Shown: positions 26,668 to 35,869 of the stretch, one piece after another | How the letters are laid out: every line of letters starts with the position of its first letter | How positions within the stretch are numbered: position 1 is the stretch's first letter | Source: Methylorubrum extorquens | Lineage (GTDB): Bacteria; Pseudomonadota; Alphaproteobacteria; Rhizobiales; Beijerinckiaceae | DNA: 64,000 nt | Direction of reading: 5' to 3' | NCBI RefSeq assembly: GCF_024169925.1 | Contig: NZ_JALJXF010000001.1 | Location: 2,114,001 to 2,178,000, forward strand | The notes under the pieces: generated by a model | What the model was told of the DNA's origin: nothing | Databases searched by the model: none | The model's input: the letters and a program-made list of their open reading frames with translations, nothing else | Program-made: the position numbers and the translations under genes

Positions 26668-29600
26668 ATGGGACTCGTCCAGTACGCCCTCAAGTTCCGC
26701 ATCACGACCTACGTCCTCGCCGTGCTGATGATGCTCGGCGGCGTCAGCGCCATCGTCGTGACCCCGAAGGACGTGCTGCCGGCGGTCGATATCCCCGTCG
26801 TCGTCGTGGTCTGGACCTATACGGGCCTGTCCGCGCCGGAGATGGAGAAGCGGATCACGACCTATTCCGAGTTCGGAATCTCCAACAACGTCAACAACAT
26901 CGCCCGGATGGAATCGACGAGCCTGCAAGGCACGTCGGTGATGAAGATCTATTTCGACCAGAGCGTCAGCATAGATCTCGCTATCGCCCAGGTCGTCTCC
27001 TCCACGAATTCGATCCGCGCGCTGATGCCGCCGGGCGTGCAGCCGCCCGTCATCGTGCGCTTCTCCGCCTCCTCGGTGCCGGTGATCCAGCTCGCGCTGA
27101 CCTCGGCCAAGGACAGCCTCAACAAGGTCTACGACTACGCCCAGTACCGCATCCGCCAGCGCCTGACGCAGGTGCCGGGCTCGACCCTGCCCTCCCCGTT
27201 CGGCGGCGCCCCGCGCCAAGTCATGGTCGATCTCGACCTGCACGCGCTCCAGGCGCTCGGGATGACGCCGCTGGAGGTCACCAACGCCGTCACCTCGCAG
27301 AACCTGACGATCCCCTCGGGCCTCGCCAAGATCGGCGAGCAGCAATACCCGGTGCAGATGAACGCGACGCCGGACGCGATCGCGGCCTTGAACGAGATCC
27401 CGATCAAGGTGGTCAACGGCCAGCCGGTGCTGGTGCGCGACGTGGCCTATGTCCGCGACGGCGGTCCGCCGCAGGTCAACGTCGTGCGGGCGGACGGGCA
27501 AGCCTCGGTGCTGATGCGTGTTCTGAAGAACGGCACCGCCTCGACGCTGGATGTCGTCAACAACGTCAAGGCGGCGCTTCCCGACATCCGCGCGGCGGCC
27601 CCCGAGGGCATGGAGATCAAGCCGCTCTTCGATCAGTCGGTCTTCGTCTCGAACGCGATCGAGGGCGTGTGGCACGAAGCCGTCATCGCCGCGGCGCTGA
27701 CGGGCCTGACCATCCTGCTGTTCCTCGGCTCGTGGCGCTCGACCCTGATCGTGCTCGTCTCGATCCCGCTCTGCCTCATGACCTCGCTGGCCCTGCTCGC
27801 CGCGCTCGGCCACACCATCAACGTGATGACGCTGGGCGGGCTGGCGCTCGCGGTCGGCATCCTCGTCGATGACGTGACGGTGGCGATCGAGAACACCTAC
27901 CGCCTGTTCGAGGAGGGCAAGCCGTTCCGCAACGCCGTGGTCGAGGGGGCGGCGGGCATCGCCAAGCCGGCGCTGATCTCAACGCTGTCGATCTGCGCCG
28001 CCTTCGTCTCGGTCTTCGCCCTCACCGACACCCCGAAATACCTGTTCACGCCCCAGGCGCTCGCGGTCGTGTTCGCGATGCTGACCTCCTACCTCCTTAC
28101 CCGCACCCTGGTGCCGGTGATGATCGACGTGCTGGTGGCGCGCGAATACATCCAGCACCATGGCGGCGAGGGCGAGGCCCCGCGCTGCGGCCGGATCGAG
28201 CGGGCGCTTGTCTGGTTGCTCTCCCCCGTCTTCCGGCTGGCCGGCGCCTTCCGCCGCGGTTTCGAGGCGCGGTTCGAGCGGTTCCACCGCGGCTATGTCG
28301 GGCTGCTGCATGCGGTCCTGCGCCACCCGGTCGCAACGGTGACCGGCGTCGTCCTGCTGTTTGCCGGCACCGGCGGGCTCTTCGTCTTCACGGGGCAGGA
28401 CTACTTCCCGCAGGTCGAATCGAGCCAGATGACGATGCATCTGCGCACCCGGCCGGGGATGCGCATCGAGACCGCCGAGCAAGTCTTCGCCGAGGTCGAA
28501 AAGGTGGTGCGCGAAGTCATCTCCGAGGATGAGATCGACCAGATCCTCGACAATATCGGGCTGCCCTCGAACAACTACAACTTCGCCTTCTCCGACGGCT
28601 CCTTCGTCTCCTACAACGACGGGCAGATGCTGATCGACCTGAAGGACGAGCACGGCTCCATCGCCGAGTACCAGCGCCGCCTGCGTGAGACCCTGCGCGA
28701 GCGCTTCCCCGACATGATCGTCTATTTCCAGCCGTCCGACATCATCACGCAGATCCTCAATTTCGGCGTGATCGCGCAGATCGACGTGCAGGTCTCGGGC
28801 CGCAACACGGTCAAGGATCTGGAGGCCGCCCGGCGCATCGAGGCGCGGCTGAAGGAAACGCCCGGCCTCGTCGACGTGCACCTGCACCAGATCGTCGATC
28901 AGCCGCAATTCTTCGTCGATGTCGACCGGCGGCTCGCCTCCGAACTCGGCCTGACGCAGAGCCAAGTGGCCCAGAGCCTCAACGTGTCGCTCTCGGGCTC
29001 CTTCCAGGTGAACCCGAACTTCTGGACCGACCCGAAGACCGGCATCCCCTACCAGCTCTGGGTCCAGACCCCGGAATACCGCAACGCCTCGCTCACCGCG
29101 CTGCAGAACACCCCGCTCTTCGCCCGTGCCAATGCCGGCAGTGGGCCCGGCGCGCTGACGCTGCTGTCGAGCATCAGTACGATCACCCGCCAGCCGACGC
29201 AGACGGTGATCAACCACGTCAACACGCAGCCGACCTTCAACGTCTACGCGGCGGTGCAGGACCGCGACCTCGGCGCGGTCGCCCGCGACATCGACCGGAT
29301 CGTCGCCGAGGAGCAGAAGACCCTGCCGGCCCCCGACAAGATCAGCGTGCGCGGGCAGATCGAGAACATGCGCGCCGCCTTCTTCCGGCTCGGGATCGGG
29401 CTCGGCATCGCGGTCATCGCGGTCTACCTCCTGATGGCGGTGAATTATCAGAGCTGGGGCGACCCCTTCGTGGTGCTGGCCGCCCTGCCGATCGCCTTCT
29501 GCGGTATCGTCGCGAGCCTGTTCATCACCGGCACCACCTTCTCAATTCCCTCCCTGTTCGGGGCGATCATGTCGGTGGGCATCGCCTCCGCCAACTCGAT

Positions 29601-29898
29601 CCTGCTCGTCACCTTCGCCAAGGAACACCGGGAGGCGACGGGCTGTTCGGCCCGCGAGGCGGCCATCGTCGCGGGCGAGACGCGGCTGCGGCCGGTGCTG
29701 ATGACCGCGAGCGCGATGTTTCTCGGGCTGGTGCCCATGGCGCTCGGCACCGGCGAGGGCGGCGAGCAGAACGCGGCCCTGGCCCGCGCGGTGATGGGCG
29801 GCATCGCCCTCGGCACGCCCTCGACCCTGCTGTTCGTGCCGTTCCTCTACAGCCTGCTCCGGCGGGGCGAGGCCAAGCCGCTCGAGGATTATGTCTGA
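26668..29898 (+). CDS. RND efflux permease
   Basis: A 1076-residue inner-membrane resistance-nodulation-division transporter. TM1 lies at the N-terminus ('FRITTYVLAVLMMLGGVSAIVVTP'), and large periplasmic loops follow TM1 and TM7. The proton-relay Asp pair is in 'VGILVDDVTVAIENT', and a C-terminal helix cluster completes it. Drug or metabolite is exported by proton antiport. GGAG precedes the ATG at 26668. The gene comes before its adaptor, whereas most hydrophobe/amphiphile systems have the adaptor first. The last 8 bases overlap the adaptor start. No outer-membrane channel gene is adjacent. Confidence 0.94.
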   Translation: MGLVQYALKFRITTYVLAVLMMLGGVSAIVVTPKDVLPAVDIPVVVVVWTYTGLSAPEMEKRITTYSEFGISNNVNNIARMESTSLQGTSVMKIYFDQSVSIDLAIAQVVSSTNSIRALMPPGVQPPVIVRFSASSVPVIQLALTSAKDSLNKVYDYAQYRIRQRLTQVPGSTLPSPFGGAPRQVMVDLDLHALQALGMTPLEVTNAVTSQNLTIPSGLAKIGEQQYPVQMNATPDAIAALNEIPIKVVNGQPVLVRDVAYVRDGGPPQVNVVRADGQASVLMRVLKNGTASTLDVVNNVKAALPDIRAAAPEGMEIKPLFDQSVFVSNAIEGVWHEAVIAAALTGLTILLFLGSWRSTLIVLVSIPLCLMTSLALLAALGHTINVMTLGGLALAVGILVDDVTVAIENTYRLFEEGKPFRNAVVEGAAGIAKPALISTLSICAAFVSVFALTDTPKYLFTPQALAVVFAMLTSYLLTRTLVPVMIDVLVAREYIQHHGGEGEAPRCGRIERALVWLLSPVFRLAGAFRRGFEARFERFHRGYVGLLHAVLRHPVATVTGVVLLFAGTGGLFVFTGQDYFPQVESSQMTMHLRTRPGMRIETAEQVFAEVEKVVREVISEDEIDQILDNIGLPSNNYNFAFSDGSFVSYNDGQMLIDLKDEHGSIAEYQRRLRETLRERFPDMIVYFQPSDIITQILNFGVIAQIDVQVSGRNTVKDLEAARRIEARLKETPGLVDVHLHQIVDQPQFFVDVDRRLASELGLTQSQVAQSLNVSLSGSFQVNPNFWTDPKTGIPYQLWVQTPEYRNASLTALQNTPLFARANAGSGPGALTLLSSISTITRQPTQTVINHVNTQPTFNVYAAVQDRDLGAVARDIDRIVAEEQKTLPAPDKISVRGQIENMRAAFFRLGIGLGIAVIAVYLLMAVNYQSWGDPFVVLAALPIAFCGIVASLFITGTTFSIPSLFGAIMSVGIASANSILLVTFAKEHREATGCSAREAAIVAGETRLRPVLMTASAMFLGLVPMALGTGEGGEQNAALARAVMGGIALGTPSTLLFVPFLYSLLRRGEAKPLEDYV

Positions 29899-31204
29899 TG
29901 CCCGTCCGATCCGACCGGAGGATTCGCCCGTGACCGATGGCGAGGACAAAAAAATCCCGCCGCCGCCGGGCAAGGGCGGCTTCGCGCTGGCCGGGCTGAT
30001 CGCCTTGGGTCTGCTGGCTTACGGCGGCTACGGCCATTGGCAGCGGGCGGCCCGGGCCGAGTCGACGCGGGCCCGGCAGATGGAGTTCGTGCCGAAAGTC
30101 CGCACCGAGGAGGCCAAACGTCTCGACGGGCCGATCGAGCTGACCCTGCCGGGTCAGACCGAGCCCTTCGCCACCGCGCGGATCTATCCCCGCGCCACCG
30201 GCTACATCGCCGAGCGCCATGTTGATCTCGGCTCGCGGGTGAAGAAGGGCGACGTGCTCCTGCGCATCGCCGCCCCCGATCTCGACCAGCAGCTCGCCCA
30301 GGCCGAGGCGCAGCTCGGCCAGTTGGAGGCGCAGCTCCTGCGGGCTCGGGCCATGGTCGATCAGGCCAAGGCCAACGCGAACCTTGCCCAGGCCACCAAT
30401 TCGCGCACCTCGACGCTCGCCGGCCAGGGCTGGGCCTCGAAGCAGAACGCCGACAACACCCAGGCCGGCGTTCTGGCGCAGCAGGCGAACCTCGCCTCGG
30501 CGGAGGCCGACGTGAAGGTGGCCCAGGCCAACATCAAGGCGCAGCAGGCGACCGTGGGGCGGCTCAAGGCGCTCACCGGGTTCGAGGTCGTCACCGCGCC
30601 CTTCGATGGCGTGGTGACGACCCGCAACGTCGATGTCGGCGACCTCGTCCAGGCGGATGCGGGCTCGGGCACGCCGCTCCTGTCGATGGACCGGGACGAC
30701 GTGCTGCGCATCTCGGTCAACGTGCCGCAGAATGCGGCGGTCGGCGTGCAGCCCGGCGTCAAAGCCCAGATCAAGGTCCCGCAGATGCCCGACCGCAGCT
30801 TCTCCGGCGTGGTCGAGCGCAGCTCGGTGGCGCTGCTCGCTTCCTCGCGCACCCTGACGACGCAGGTCGATGTGCCGAACCCCGACCGCACCCTGCGGCC
30901 CGGCCTCTACGTCTACGTGACCCTGGCGATCCCCCGCACCGGCGGCGCCACGGTGGCGGTGCCGGCCGAAGCCCTGGTGTTCAACCAGTCCGGCACCCGC
31001 GTGGCGGTGGCCCGCGAGGACGATCGCGTGAATTGGGTCGAGGTCCACGTCGCCCGCGACAAGGGCACGGTAGTCGAGGTGGACAAGGGCCTCTCGGGCG
31101 GCGAGCGCCTCGTGCTGAGCCCCCCGGCCGATCTCAAGGACGGCGGCCGCATCGCGCCGCAGGCGCCGAAATCGGACAAGCCGATGCAAGCTGCGCAGCG
31201 CTGA
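29891..31204 (+). CDS. RND efflux periplasmic adaptor (membrane fusion protein)
   Basis: A 437-residue adaptor. A cytoplasmic Pro-rich lead and an N-terminal membrane anchor (residues about 30-48, 'FALAGLIALGLLAYGGYG') are followed by the lipoyl half-motif 'GYIAERHVDLGSRVKKGDVL'. An alpha-hairpin rich in Gln/Ala, the second lipoyl half 'VTAPFDGVVTTRNVDVGDLV' and beta-barrel/MP domains complete it. It links the permease at 26668 to a TolC-like channel encoded elsewhere. The 8-base overlap with the permease gene indicates one operon. Confidence 0.93.
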   Translation: MSDARPIRPEDSPVTDGEDKKIPPPPGKGGFALAGLIALGLLAYGGYGHWQRAARAESTRARQMEFVPKVRTEEAKRLDGPIELTLPGQTEPFATARIYPRATGYIAERHVDLGSRVKKGDVLLRIAAPDLDQQLAQAEAQLGQLEAQLLRARAMVDQAKANANLAQATNSRTSTLAGQGWASKQNADNTQAGVLAQQANLASAEADVKVAQANIKAQQATVGRLKALTGFEVVTAPFDGVVTTRNVDVGDLVQADAGSGTPLLSMDRDDVLRISVNVPQNAAVGVQPGVKAQIKVPQMPDRSFSGVVERSSVALLASSRTLTTQVDVPNPDRTLRPGLYVYVTLAIPRTGGATVAVPAEALVFNQSGTRVAVAREDDRVNWVEVHVARDKGTVVEVDKGLSGGERLVLSPPADLKDGGRIAPQAPKSDKPMQAAQR

Positions 31205-31227
31205 GGGTTTCGCGCAGCGCTGATCCC

Positions 31228-31345
31228 ATCCTCGCCCACATCCTGAGATGCGCAGCGAAGCGAAGCCTCGAAGGATCCTCCAGTTGCCGCGCGGGATCCG
31301 GAGGATCGGTCCTTCGAGGCCGCTTCGCGGCGCCTCAGGATGAGG
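31228..31345. repeat. Large imperfect inverted repeat
   Basis: The left arm at about 31239-31281 (begins CATCCTGAG, ends GGATCCTCC) is imperfectly complementary to the right arm at about 31300-31344 (begins GGAGGATC, ends CTCAGGATG). Only a short loop separates them. It lies between the RND adaptor and the isochorismatase-like gene. It resembles a widespread intergenic repeat type of Rhizobiales and would fold into a long hairpin in RNA. Confidence 0.75.
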
Positions 31346-31463
31346 GAGGTGGAGGGTATCGACAGGCTCCGGCCGGCCCGTTGGACCTTTCAGCAGGTTG
31401 CGCAGGCGGCCCCGCTCGGCTCACATCCCGCCCGGAAACGCATCCCACGAGAAGGGCCCGCCC

Positions 31464-32063
31464 ATGACCGACCTCAAGACCCTGCGCAGCCTGTCCGGCC
31501 TGCCGCCGGAGCCCGCTTCCCTGTCGGGGTCGGCGCTGGTGATGATCGATTTGCAGAACACCTACCGCGAGGGCGTGATGCGGCTGGAGGGCGTCGAGCC
31601 GGCGATACGCGAGGCGCAGGCGCTGCTGGAGCGGGCACGCAACGCCGGTATCCCGGTCTTTCATGTGCGCCACGATGCAGGACCCGGCTCGCCCTACGAC
31701 GTCACCGCCGCCATCGGCCAGATCAGCGACGAGGTCGCCCCGCGCGACGGCGAGCCCGTCATCACCAAGGCCTATCCGAGTTCCTTCGTCGGCACCGACC
31801 TTCAGGCGCAGTTGGAGGCAGCCGGCGTGAAGGACGTGATCCTGGCCGGCTTCATGACGCATATGTGCGTGAATTCGACCGCGCGCGGCGCCTTCAACCT
31901 CGGCTTCCGCCCGACCGTGGTGGCCTCGGCGACCGCCACCCGCGCCCTGCCGGGGCCGGACGGCGCGACCGTCCCGGCGGCGGCGGTGCAGGCGGCAAGC
32001 CTCGCCGCGCTCGGCGACCTGTTCGCGGTGGTGGCGCCGGATGCGGCGGCGATCCGCGGGTGA
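31464..32063 (+). CDS. Isochorismatase-family cysteine hydrolase
   Basis: A 199-residue hydrolase with the triad Asp29 ('VMIDLQN'), Lys102 ('ITKAYPSSF') and Cys135 ('GFMTHMCVNST'). The family contains nicotinamidases, ureidoacrylate/N-carbamoyl amidohydrolases and true isochorismatases; the sequence alone does not decide among them. Start at 31464 chosen for family length. It is monocistronic, with the inverted repeat upstream and a convergent small gene 4 bases downstream. Confidence 0.9.
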   Translation: MTDLKTLRSLSGLPPEPASLSGSALVMIDLQNTYREGVMRLEGVEPAIREAQALLERARNAGIPVFHVRHDAGPGSPYDVTAAIGQISDEVAPRDGEPVITKAYPSSFVGTDLQAQLEAAGVKDVILAGFMTHMCVNSTARGAFNLGFRPTVVASATATRALPGPDGATVPAAAVQAASLAALGDLFAVVAPDAAAIRG

Positions 32064-32067
32064 GCGA

Positions 32068-32289
32068 TCAGGCCGCGCGGGACTGCGCGGCCTCTTCCAC
32101 CGCCTGCCCGCCGAACACGCGCTGGTACAGCGCGGCGGGGCTGTGGCTGCGGCCTTCCGAATCGACGATGCGGACGTCGTTCATGCCGGAGGTGGTCAGC
32201 GACAGGCCCTGCTCCAGGGCGCTCAGCAGGGAGCCGTGCTGCCAGGAATAGACGCGCGAAGCGGTGCCGGCGCTGACGGTGAAACTCAC
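32068..32289 (-). CDS. Small hypothetical protein
   Basis: A 73-residue protein without signal or membrane segment. It has a beta-rich first half ('SRVYSWQHGSLLSALEQGL', 'DVRIVDSEGRSHSPAALYQRVF') and an Ala/Glu tail. Its last codons fall in a perfect GC hairpin (32070-32093, AGGCCGCGC and complement) between convergent stops, which may act as a two-way terminator. Codon usage fits the neighbours. Not recognised. Confidence 0.6.
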   Translation of the reverse strand: MSFTVSAGTASRVYSWQHGSLLSALEQGLSLTTSGMNDVRIVDSEGRSHSPAALYQRVFGGQAVEEAAQSRAA

Positions 32290-32604
32290 GGTGCGACTTT
32301 CCCAATCTTGAGACCGGCTGGCGACGGTGCCGCCGGATGTGATGAATGAAGAGGCAGCCCGGATCCGGGTTCCTAAAACTTGAACTTTAATAGTGGCTCT
32401 TGGTTGACGAAGTCTTTGCGGAACCTGCCCCTTTCGGTGGCGGAACCGCGGGCGCCCGATGGCGGTATGATGGCAGCGGCGCCATTCGCGTCTCGCAGGG
32501 TGCCCGCCCGGTCCGCCGCATTGCCGGGGTGCGCCGGGCTCCTCAAGACGAGGGCAGGTGGCCTCTTAGGCGCCGTTTCCCGACAGCCACAGCGGAGTGA
32601 TTCC
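32290..32604. other. Gene-free divergent interval
   Basis: About 315 bases between the small gene (leftward) and the aldo/keto reductase (rightward). A short AT-rich patch at 32370-32400 may be a promoter. Nothing else supported. Confidence 0.5.
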
Positions 32605-33639
32605 ATGGAATACCGGCAGTTCGGACGCTCGGGCCTCAAGGTGCCGGTGCTCAGCCTCGGCACCGCCACCTTCGGCGGCACCGACGCGTTCTTCCAAAAC
32701 TGGGGCAGCACCGGCGTGGCCGAGGCGAGCCGCCTGATCGATCTCTGCCTCGATGCGGGCGTCAACTTCCTCGACACCGCCGATCTGTATTCGAGCGGTG
32801 ACTCGGAAAAGATCCTCGGAGAGGCGATCAAGGGCCGCCGCGACCGGCTCCTGATCTCGACCAAGGCGACCTTCCGGGTCGGCGAGGACGTCAACGCCGT
32901 CGGCTCGTCGCGTCACCACCTGATCCGCGCCTGCGAAGCGAGTCTGAAGCGGCTCCAGACCGACCATATCGACGTCTACTTCATGCACGGCTTCGATGCG
33001 CTGACGCCCGTCGAGGAGACCCTGCGGGCGCTCGACGACCTCACCCGCTCGGGCAAGATCGGCTATATCGGCGCCTCGAACTTCTCCGGCTGGCAACTGA
33101 TGAAGGCGCTGGCGACCTCGGAGCGGTACGGGCTTGCCCGCTACGTCGTCTATCAGGGCTACTACTCGCTGATCGGCCGCCATTACGAGTGGGAGCTGAT
33201 GCCCCTCGGCCTCGACCAGGGCGTCGGCCTGATGGTGTGGAGCCCGCTCGGCTGGGGCCGGCTCACCGGCAAGATCCGGCGGGGGCAGGCGGCCTCGGGC
33301 GGGCGGTTGTCCACGTCGGGCGGCGCCGAGGGCGGTCCCACCGTCTCCGACGATTACCTCTACGACGTCGTCGATGCCCTCGACGCGGTCGCCGCCGAGA
33401 CCGGCAAGACGGTGCCGCAGGTGGCGCTGAACTGGCTGCTCAGCCGCCCGACCGTGTGCAACATCGTCATCGGCGCCCGCAACGAGGAGCAGTTGAAGCA
33501 GAATCTCGGTGCGGTGGGCTGGTCGCTGACGCCCGACCAGATCGCTCGCCTCGACGCGGCAAGCCGGGAAAACCCGATCTACCCCTACTGGCACCAGACC
33601 GGCTTCGACGAGCGCAACCCCAAGCCGACGGCTTGGTGA
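32605..33639 (+). CDS. Aldo/keto reductase (YajO/general stress protein 69-like)
   Basis: A 344-residue cytosolic NADPH aldo/keto reductase. N-terminal 'MEYRQFGRSGLKVPVLSLGTATFGG' is typical. Catalytic residues: Asp/Tyr in 'FLDTADLYSSGDSE', Lys in 'LISTKATF' and His in 'YFMHGFD'. The C-terminal cofactor-binding segment is 'IVIGARNEEQL'. Unlike the reductase at 23434 it has no export signal. The physiological substrate is not evident. Single gene. Confidence 0.92.
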   Translation: MEYRQFGRSGLKVPVLSLGTATFGGTDAFFQNWGSTGVAEASRLIDLCLDAGVNFLDTADLYSSGDSEKILGEAIKGRRDRLLISTKATFRVGEDVNAVGSSRHHLIRACEASLKRLQTDHIDVYFMHGFDALTPVEETLRALDDLTRSGKIGYIGASNFSGWQLMKALATSERYGLARYVVYQGYYSLIGRHYEWELMPLGLDQGVGLMVWSPLGWGRLTGKIRRGQAASGGRLSTSGGAEGGPTVSDDYLYDVVDALDAVAAETGKTVPQVALNWLLSRPTVCNIVIGARNEEQLKQNLGAVGWSLTPDQIARLDAASRENPIYPYWHQTGFDERNPKPTAW

Positions 33640-33663
33640 GCCGGGGCGGCCCGGCGAACCCTT

Positions 33664-33882
33664 CTACATGCTGATCTCGGGCCCGTGCTTGTCGCCGTCG
33701 TCCGGCAGCGGCCCGGCTTCGCCCTGCCAGGGCAAGCTCTGCCACGGCGGCTGGCCGGCGCGGGCCTCGTATTCTTCCAGCGGCAGGGTGGTCTCGCCAC
33801 CCTCCGCGTCTTGCACCCGGACGTGACTCGGGCGCGGCTGCTTCGGCGGGCAAAGGAAGAGGCCCTTGAACGAGGTCGCCAT
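33664..33882 (-). CDS. Small hypothetical protein
   Basis: A 72-residue hydrophilic protein ('MATSFKGLFLCPPKQPRPSHVRV', then an acidic middle and 'PPWQSLPWQGEAGPLPDDGD'). It starts two bases after the stop of the gene at 33885, so it is the last gene of a small leftward operon. No recognised domain. Confidence 0.6.
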   Translation of the reverse strand: MATSFKGLFLCPPKQPRPSHVRVQDAEGGETTLPLEEYEARAGQPPWQSLPWQGEAGPLPDDGDKHGPEISM

Positions 33883-33884
33883 CG

Positions 33885-34121
33885 TCAAAGACCCTCCGGC
33901 GTCTCGGCCGGGGGCGTGCGATGCGCGTGTGCGGGACGGGTGCGCAGGTAGCCCTTGAAGCGCAGATACTCGGCGACGATCTCGCAGATCGCCCGGTCCC
34001 GCGGCAGGCGCTCGACCGCGCAATGCTCGTCCAGCGCCGCCACGACCTCCGGCGGGAAGGTCAGGATGCCGGCGAGCTTCGGTTCGTGCGCCGGATTGGT
34101 CTGGTGTTCGGTCTCGCTCAC
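33885..34121 (-). CDS. Small hypothetical protein, possible DNA-binding
   Basis: A 78-residue protein. Its centre, 'LAGILTFPPEVVAALDEHCAVERLPRDRAICEIVAEYL', has the beta-strand/two-helix pattern of ribbon-helix-helix proteins, but I cannot place it in a family. It is the middle gene of three on this strand, 14 bases after the 34136 gene. Confidence 0.6.
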   Translation of the reverse strand: MSETEHQTNPAHEPKLAGILTFPPEVVAALDEHCAVERLPRDRAICEIVAEYLRFKGYLRTRPAHAHRTPPAETPEGL

Positions 34122-34135
34122 GGTCTGTCCCCTCT

Positions 34136-34423
34136 CTACACGCCCGATCCGACCGGCGGTGCGCCCTGCTCCGGCGTGGGGATCACGCCGAGTCCGTCGG
34201 CATCGCCGGGTCGGGTGGCTCCGAGCCGCCGCAGCAGCGCTTCATAGGTCTGCACCGCCGGGGAGTCCGATTGAACCTCACGGGTGTCGGAGAGGAGCCG
34301 CCGCACGTCCTCGACGAACAGGTCGCGCGCCTGCCCTCCCCCGGGGCTCGCCTCGAACAGGCGGCCGAGCGCCAGCTCGAACACGCCCATGAGAAGGCCG
34401 AGCCGCTCGGTGTCGTCCGCCAT
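34136..34423 (-). CDS. Small helical hypothetical protein
   Basis: A 95-residue, mostly alpha-helical acidic protein ('GLLMGVFELALGRLFEASP', 'RDLFVEDVRRLLSDTREV', 'VQTYEALLRRLG') with a Pro/Gly-rich C-terminus. It is the first gene of a three-gene leftward operon of small unknown proteins. No recognised domain. Confidence 0.6.
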   Translation of the reverse strand: MADDTERLGLLMGVFELALGRLFEASPGGGQARDLFVEDVRRLLSDTREVQSDSPAVQTYEALLRRLGATRPGDADGLGVIPTPEQGAPPVGSGV

Positions 34424-34569
34424 CGCGCTCCTCCGGATGCCGTCCCGGCCGCGTCCGCGGCCTGTCCGAAGACGGGAACGCCCGTGAGGCGCCCCGCGGT
34501 TCCGCCCCTGATAGCGCCGGGGATAATCCAACCCCCGCCACTGCGCCGCATGGGAAGACCCGCTCCGCC

Positions 34570-34660
34570 GCTCTACGTCTTGTTCCTGCATCGGCTTTTT
34601 CGCGAAGCCGGCAGCCCGCTCGCGGGCCGGTGCTTCCGAACAGGGATATGCTCCCGCCCA
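34570..34660. repeat. Dispersed intergenic repeat, copy 1
   Basis: The words TTGTTCCTGCATCGGCTTTTTC, GCGAAGCCGGC and a following 'TGCTTC...GATATGCTC' occur in the same order as at 41095-41175 with scattered changes. I recognise the pattern as a common non-coding repeat of Methylobacterium-like genomes. Confidence 0.55.
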
Positions 34661-34714
34661 GGGATACCGGAGCCGTTCGGGAAGGTTGCCTCGTCATCAA
34701 ACCCCGAGCCGCTC

Positions 34715-35869
34715 GTGTCGCCCCATTCGCTCCTTTCCCTCGCGCGGCCTCCCGCAGCACCCCGAGCCGGGGCGTGCGACGCGGCTGCTGATGCGCAGGG
34801 TGGCTTTCCGGCGCAGGCCATCGCCCGGCTGCGTCGGGCCGGGCATCTCGCCGCGCCCCTGCCCGCGGCGCTGGGCGGCGCCGGATTGTGCGAGCCCGCC
34901 CGTGTGGACGCGCTGCGGGCCCTGCTGACGGAGATCGGCCGCGACGACCTCGCGGTCGGGCGGCTCTACGAGGGCCACGTCAACGCGCTGGCCCTGGTGC
35001 TGCGCTACGCCGACGCTGCCGTCGCCGAGCGGCTCGCCCGCGACGCGGCGGAGGGGCAGCTCTTCGGCGTCTGGAACACCGAACCGGCGGAGGGGGGCCT
35101 CGTCCTCGACGGGGCGGACGGCCTCGACGGCGTGAAGACCTACGCCTCGGGGGCGGGCTTCGTCACCCGCCCGCTCGTGACGGCGCGGATCGCCGACGGG
35201 CGCCGGCTGATGCTGGTGCTGCGCCTCGAGCCCGGCGAACGGGCCGACCTGTCGGATTGGCGCGTCCACGGCATGCGCACGACGGCGACCGGGACCGTCG
35301 ATTTCTCCGGGCTCGGCCTGCGCGACGGCGAGGTGATCGGCGCGCCGGACGACTATTGGCGCCAGCCCTTCTTCTTCGCTGGGGCGTGGCGCTTCCTCGC
35401 GGTCCAGCTCGGCGGGATCGAGGCGGTGTTGGAGACGCACCGGTCGCATCTGTCCGCCACCGGCCGGGCGGGGGACCCGCACCAGCAGGCCCGGTTCGGG
35501 CAGGCCATGGTCGCGGCGGAGACGAGCCGCCTGCTCGTCGCCCGCGCCGCCCGCCTCGCCGTCGCGGAAGCCGGCCAGCCGGAACGGGTCATCGCCTACG
35601 TCAACCTCGCCCGCGCCGCCGTCGAGCAGGCGGGCCTCGACGTGATCACCCTGGCCCAGCGCTCCATCGGGCTGGCAGGTTTCCTCGAGAGCCACCCCCT
35701 GGAGCGCCTGATGCGCGATCTCGCGACCTATCTGCGCCAGCCGGCTCCGGATTTCGCCCTGACCGGCATGGCCGCCCACGCGCTGGCGGCCGACGAGCCG
35801 CTCCACGCCCTGTGGCCCGACGAGGCCGCTCCCCGCGCCGTGGAGAGTGTGGCGGAGATCGTGGGATGA
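34715..35869 (+). CDS. Acyl-CoA dehydrogenase-like protein
   Basis: A 384-residue protein from a GTG start at 34715; the frame is open further upstream, so the start is uncertain. Layout follows acyl-CoA dehydrogenases: an alpha N-terminal domain ('LRRAGHLAAPLPAALGGAGL'), a beta middle domain with 'FGVWNTEPAEGGLVL' and 'KTYASGAGFVTRPLV', and a helical C-terminal domain ('YVNLARAAVEQAGLDVITLAQRSIG'). The strict catalytic Glu is not obvious to me. It is the first gene of a run joined by ATGA overlaps. Substrate unknown. Confidence 0.82.
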   Translation: MSPHSLLSLARPPAAPRAGACDAAADAQGGFPAQAIARLRRAGHLAAPLPAALGGAGLCEPARVDALRALLTEIGRDDLAVGRLYEGHVNALALVLRYADAAVAERLARDAAEGQLFGVWNTEPAEGGLVLDGADGLDGVKTYASGAGFVTRPLVTARIADGRRLMLVLRLEPGERADLSDWRVHGMRTTATGTVDFSGLGLRDGEVIGAPDDYWRQPFFFAGAWRFLAVQLGGIEAVLETHRSHLSATGRAGDPHQQARFGQAMVAAETSRLLVARAARLAVAEAGQPERVIAYVNLARAAVEQAGLDVITLAQRSIGLAGFLESHPLERLMRDLATYLRQPAPDFALTGMAAHALAADEPLHALWPDEAAPRAVESVAEIVG

